Shown here: one piece after another, positions 61,381 to 64,000 of the stretch
Layout: the number at the start of each line of letters is the position of its first letter
How positions within the stretch are numbered: position 1 is the stretch's first letter
Source of the DNA: Foliimonas ilicis
GTDB taxonomy: Bacteria; Pseudomonadota; Alphaproteobacteria; Rhizobiales; Rhizobiaceae
Assembly (NCBI RefSeq): GCF_039939195.1
Contig: NZ_JBDUUH010000008.1
Span: 186,001-250,000, forward strand
Reading direction: 5' to 3'
DNA: 64,000 nucleotides
Notes under the pieces: generated by a model
Database searches by the model: none
The model's input: the letters and a program-made list of their open reading frames with translations, nothing else
What the model was told of the DNA's origin: nothing
Program-made: the position numbers and the translations under genes

Positions 61381-63447
61381 ATGTTCGAATCCGACAAACG
61401 ACCGGGAGACAAGCGCTCGCTGCTCGCTTTGGGCGTCGAGGATGAGCAGCCGCGCGAAACCGTGGCCAGACGGCCCGGCTCGCTTCTTTCGGTTCCGGTC
61501 GATCATCGGCAGGACGATACGCCGCCGCGCCGGGCCAGTCCGCCTCGTGAAACACGTCGCGCGTCAGAGCCGGTTTTCGAAGAAAAAGAGCCGCGCGCGA
61601 GCCTGTCTGAACGCTTCGCTTCGATGTTTTCCCGAAGCGAGAAGCAGGCGGAGCCCACGCCTGAATCAGCCTATACGCAGGCTGCGCCACGCGAAGATGA
61701 ACCGCCCGCACGCCATGAACAGCAGGACCGCCGCTTTGCGGGCGATCACAGGCACACCGACCGGCAGCAGGATGCTGCGGATGATGACGACCAGCGCTGG
61801 AAGCCGCTGATCGACCCGATGAAGATCATCGGTGGCGTCGTAAAGTCGCGCTATCTGATCATCGCCATGACGCTGCTCGGCGCTTTGCTCGGTGTGATGA
61901 TTGCGCTGTCTACGCCGAAGAAATACGAGGCCGCCGCCGAACTTCTGGTCGATCCGCGCGATCTGAAACTCACCGACCGTGACCTGACGCAGACCGGGCT
62001 TTCGGGCGAGGCAGCGCTTGCCGTCGTTGAAAATCAGGTGCGCGTGCTGACCTCGGGCACTGTTTTGAACAGGGTCGTGGACCAGTTGAACCTCCAGGAC
62101 GACCCGGAATTCAACGGGCGTGCCGTTCCGGGCGGGGTCGGCGAAATATTATCGATGGCGCGCGCAATCTTTTCGCGGCCCGATGGCGCCAGCGAGGCCG
62201 ACAATCGCCGGGCGCTTGCGGTTGGCAATCTGGCGAAAAGCCTCACCGTCGAGCGCGGCGGCAGAACGTTCGTTATCACCGTCGCCGCCAAGACGCTGGA
62301 ACCGGAAAAATCCGCCCTCATCGCCAATACGATGACCAATGTTTTCCTGCAGACCTATGGTGAATTGCAGGCCGATACGGCAGGCCGCGCCGCGACCGAA
62401 TTGACCTCGCGCCTCGATGAATTGCGCGCCGGTGTCGAGCAGGCAGAGCGCAAGGTCGAGGCGTTCAAAGCCGAAAACGACATCATCGACGCATCGGGCA
62501 GGCTGATTACGGATGATGAAATCCTGAAACTCAACGATCAGCTTTCAGCGGCGCGTGCGCGGACATTCGAACTGAACGCGAAAGCTTCGTCCGCAGGGCA
62601 GGTCAATGCGGATGCCGTTTTGAACGGGGCGCTGCCCGAACAATTGTCTTCCAGCGCCATGACCGAACTGCGCTCGCAATATGCGATGCTGAAGCAGGAA
62701 TCCGACCGGCTTGCGGTTCGGCTTGGACCTCGTCACCCGCAGCGCCTTGCCGCGGATTCGCAGCTTGCAGGCGCGCGCGAACAGATCAACGGCGAGTTGC
62801 GCCGCATCATGTCATCGACGCAGGTCGAGCTTCGCCGCGGGGTACAGCTTGAACAGGAACTCGCTTCGCGCCTTGCGCAGCTCAAGGTGCGTCAGGGCAG
62901 TTTGAGCGACGAATTGGTGACGCTGCGCGAACTCGAGCGCGAAGTGAACGCCAAACGTGCCGTCTATGAAGGATATTTGCTTCGCGCCCGCGAAACCGGC
63001 GAGCAGAAAGATCTCAATCTGGCGAATATGAACGTCATCTCGAAAGCCTTCCCGCCCTTGACCGCAACCGGGCCTTCGCGCGGGGTGATTTCGATTGCCG
63101 GAATGCTGCTGGGCTTGATGGCCGGTGTAGGTATCGGTGCATTGCGTGGCGCTTATGAAGGACTGCGCGACAATGCCGACCGCCCGAAGCGCAAGGCCAC
63201 GTCCCAGCCTTTAGGGGAAGGCCGCCGTGCAACCGACCGGCCAGCGCCGGTTTCCCGGCGCGATCCGAATTACGATGAGCGCTATGCGCCGCCGCGAGAG
63301 CCAATGCCTGAGCAGCGTTACGCGGCACATTATGAAGAGCCGCAGCCCTCGCAATCTTCGATCGACGAGATTCGCGAGGAGCTTCGCGAATTCCGTCAGG
63401 CCGTGCACGATCTTTCCGAACGCCGCGCCCGCAAGCGCTATTTCTAG
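61381..63447 (+). CDS. GumC/Wzz-type polysaccharide chain-length/export protein with long disordered N-terminus
   Basis: A 688-residue polysaccharide co-polymerase. The first 150 residues are Arg/Glu/Pro/Asp-rich and apparently disordered. The first helix follows (SRYLIIAMTLLGALLGVMIA, about 160-180), then the Wzz domain with PKKYEAAAELLVDPRDL, a periplasmic coiled coil, the LRELEREVNAKRAVYEGYLLRA block, the second helix (SIAGMLLGLMAGVGIGAL, about 570) and a basic tail ending in IDEIREELREFRQ. There is no C-terminal tyrosine-kinase domain. ATG 61381 is used. It should set polymer length with the Wzy-like protein. Confidence 0.88.
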   Translation: MFESDKRPGDKRSLLALGVEDEQPRETVARRPGSLLSVPVDHRQDDTPPRRASPPRETRRASEPVFEEKEPRASLSERFASMFSRSEKQAEPTPESAYTQAAPREDEPPARHEQQDRRFAGDHRHTDRQQDAADDDDQRWKPLIDPMKIIGGVVKSRYLIIAMTLLGALLGVMIALSTPKKYEAAAELLVDPRDLKLTDRDLTQTGLSGEAALAVVENQVRVLTSGTVLNRVVDQLNLQDDPEFNGRAVPGGVGEILSMARAIFSRPDGASEADNRRALAVGNLAKSLTVERGGRTFVITVAAKTLEPEKSALIANTMTNVFLQTYGELQADTAGRAATELTSRLDELRAGVEQAERKVEAFKAENDIIDASGRLITDDEILKLNDQLSAARARTFELNAKASSAGQVNADAVLNGALPEQLSSSAMTELRSQYAMLKQESDRLAVRLGPRHPQRLAADSQLAGAREQINGELRRIMSSTQVELRRGVQLEQELASRLAQLKVRQGSLSDELVTLRELEREVNAKRAVYEGYLLRARETGEQKDLNLANMNVISKAFPPLTATGPSRGVISIAGMLLGLMAGVGIGALRGAYEGLRDNADRPKRKATSQPLGEGRRATDRPAPVSRRDPNYDERYAPPREPMPEQRYAAHYEEPQPSQSSIDEIREELREFRQAVHDLSERRARKRYF

Positions 63448-63623
63448 GCGCGCCGATAAATTTTTCGCGAAAACCGCACGAGAAATCTCGCGAAACGTCT
63501 CCGTTTCGGGCAGGGACTATTGGCGCTGTTTCGAGTTTACGGCATGGAACGGCGTTCTCACGGGATTGCCTGCCCGAAATTTAATGACAATGCCGACGTA
63601 ACGCGAACTGACGAGGATTGCAT

Positions 63624-64000
63624 ATGGCGAAGATTATCGACGGGAAGGCAGTCGCGGAAGACGTGATCAAGACCGTAAAGCAACTGACCGCCAATCTTGC
63701 CGAAAAAGGTTCGATCAAGCCGGGACTGGCAGTTGTGATCGTCGGTGAGGATCCCGCAAGTCAGGTCTATGTCGCTTCCAAGGGCAAGCGGGCCAAGGAA
63801 TGCGGATTTCACTCGGTCCAGCACACGCTTTCCGCCGACACGCCGGAGCAGGAACTGGTCGATCTGGTCGAAAAGCTGAATGCAGACCCAGCTATCCATG
63901 GCATTCTGGTGCAATTGCCTTTGCCCGAACATGTCGATGCCGGTCGCATCATCCAGACGATAGCGCCGGAAAAGGATGTCGATGGATTTCATTTCATCAA
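63624..64000 (+). CDS. folD: FolD bifunctional methylenetetrahydrofolate dehydrogenase/cyclohydrolase, 3' end cut by the window
   Basis: The first 125 residues of FolD. KIIDGKAVAEDV, then GLAVVIVGEDPASQVYVASK (residues 34-53) with the catalytic Tyr/Lys, and GILVQLPLPEHV (about 93-104) followed by PEKDVDGFH. It interconverts methylene-, methenyl- and formyl-tetrahydrofolate. GAGG lies before the ATG. The 176-bp upstream gap has a TTTCGGGCAGG/CCTGCCCGAAA inverted repeat (63504-63514 and 63569-63579). Confidence 0.96.
   Translation, partial: MAKIIDGKAVAEDVIKTVKQLTANLAEKGSIKPGLAVVIVGEDPASQVYVASKGKRAKECGFHSVQHTLSADTPEQELVDLVEKLNADPAIHGILVQLPLPEHVDAGRIIQTIAPEKDVDGFHFI

Overview
The window reads as chromosome of an alphaproteobacterium of the order Hyphomicrobiales, most likely Brucellaceae (Brucella/Ochrobactrum-like). 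The inference rests on GcrA, a PodJ-like polar protein, a class I lysyl-tRNA synthetase, the BioR regulator with its TTATCTATAA boxes, a SAM-II riboswitch before metZ, a double-domain dCTP deaminase and a shared style of GC-rich coding with short intergenic palindromes. Species cannot be fixed from sequence alone. There is no CRISPR array, prophage module or intact insertion sequence; the only RNA genes or elements I can support are one tRNA-Gly(CCC), the SAM-II riboswitch and candidate leaders.

Layout. 1-2915: end of a ligase-associated DNA repair cassette (Lhr-type helicase, PdeM). 2952-8437: TauE/SafE exporter with a secreted partner, then a large PodJ-like protein. 8854-15654: MerR-controlled fatty-acid/acyl-CoA degradation operon (acyl-CoA dehydrogenase, thiolase, FadJ-type fusion, thioesterase). 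15999-22722: S24 repressor-like regulator, SNase-like protein, LysRS, TerB protein, orphan solute-binding protein, MshEN-GT2 glycosyltransferase. 22726-25835: phosphate block (PPK2, PhoR, PhoU). 25901-27956: biotin block (BioR, BioY, coupled DUF1284 protein). 28116-36862: GcrA, ArgD-ArgF, Hsp33, BaiN/YhiN-type flavoprotein, ApaG, MetZ under SAM-II, dCTP deaminase. 37099-41332: tRNA-Gly, histone-deacetylase-like enzyme, a small accessory patch with a Rap1a/Tai-like protein and a degenerate reading frame, PyrD. 41465-52380: two-component pair (LuxR-type regulator and a symporter-fused hybrid kinase), MscL, aminotransferase, HemA, GalE, SAF-domain oxidoreductase. 52595-63447: ProC, a Tat-type metallophosphoesterase and a surface-polysaccharide locus (Wzy-like, two glycosyltransferases, WecG/TagA type, DUF6492, Wzx-like, GumC/Wzz-like). 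63624 onward: start of folD.

The most informative non-coding signal is a set of five large inverted repeats (family A), each placed exactly between two convergent genes; families B and C sit only between co-directional genes. Other regulatory structures are a SAM-II aptamer followed by a terminator that competes with an antiterminator pairing, an orphan terminator with two mutually exclusive stems before argD, a 9-4-9 palindrome between the promoter elements of the acyl-CoA operon, and BioR boxes at bioR and bioY. No wholly new system is proven; the best leads are the palindromes at convergent gene ends, the BioY-coupled DUF1284 protein, the argD leader and the small accessory patch at 38464-39899.
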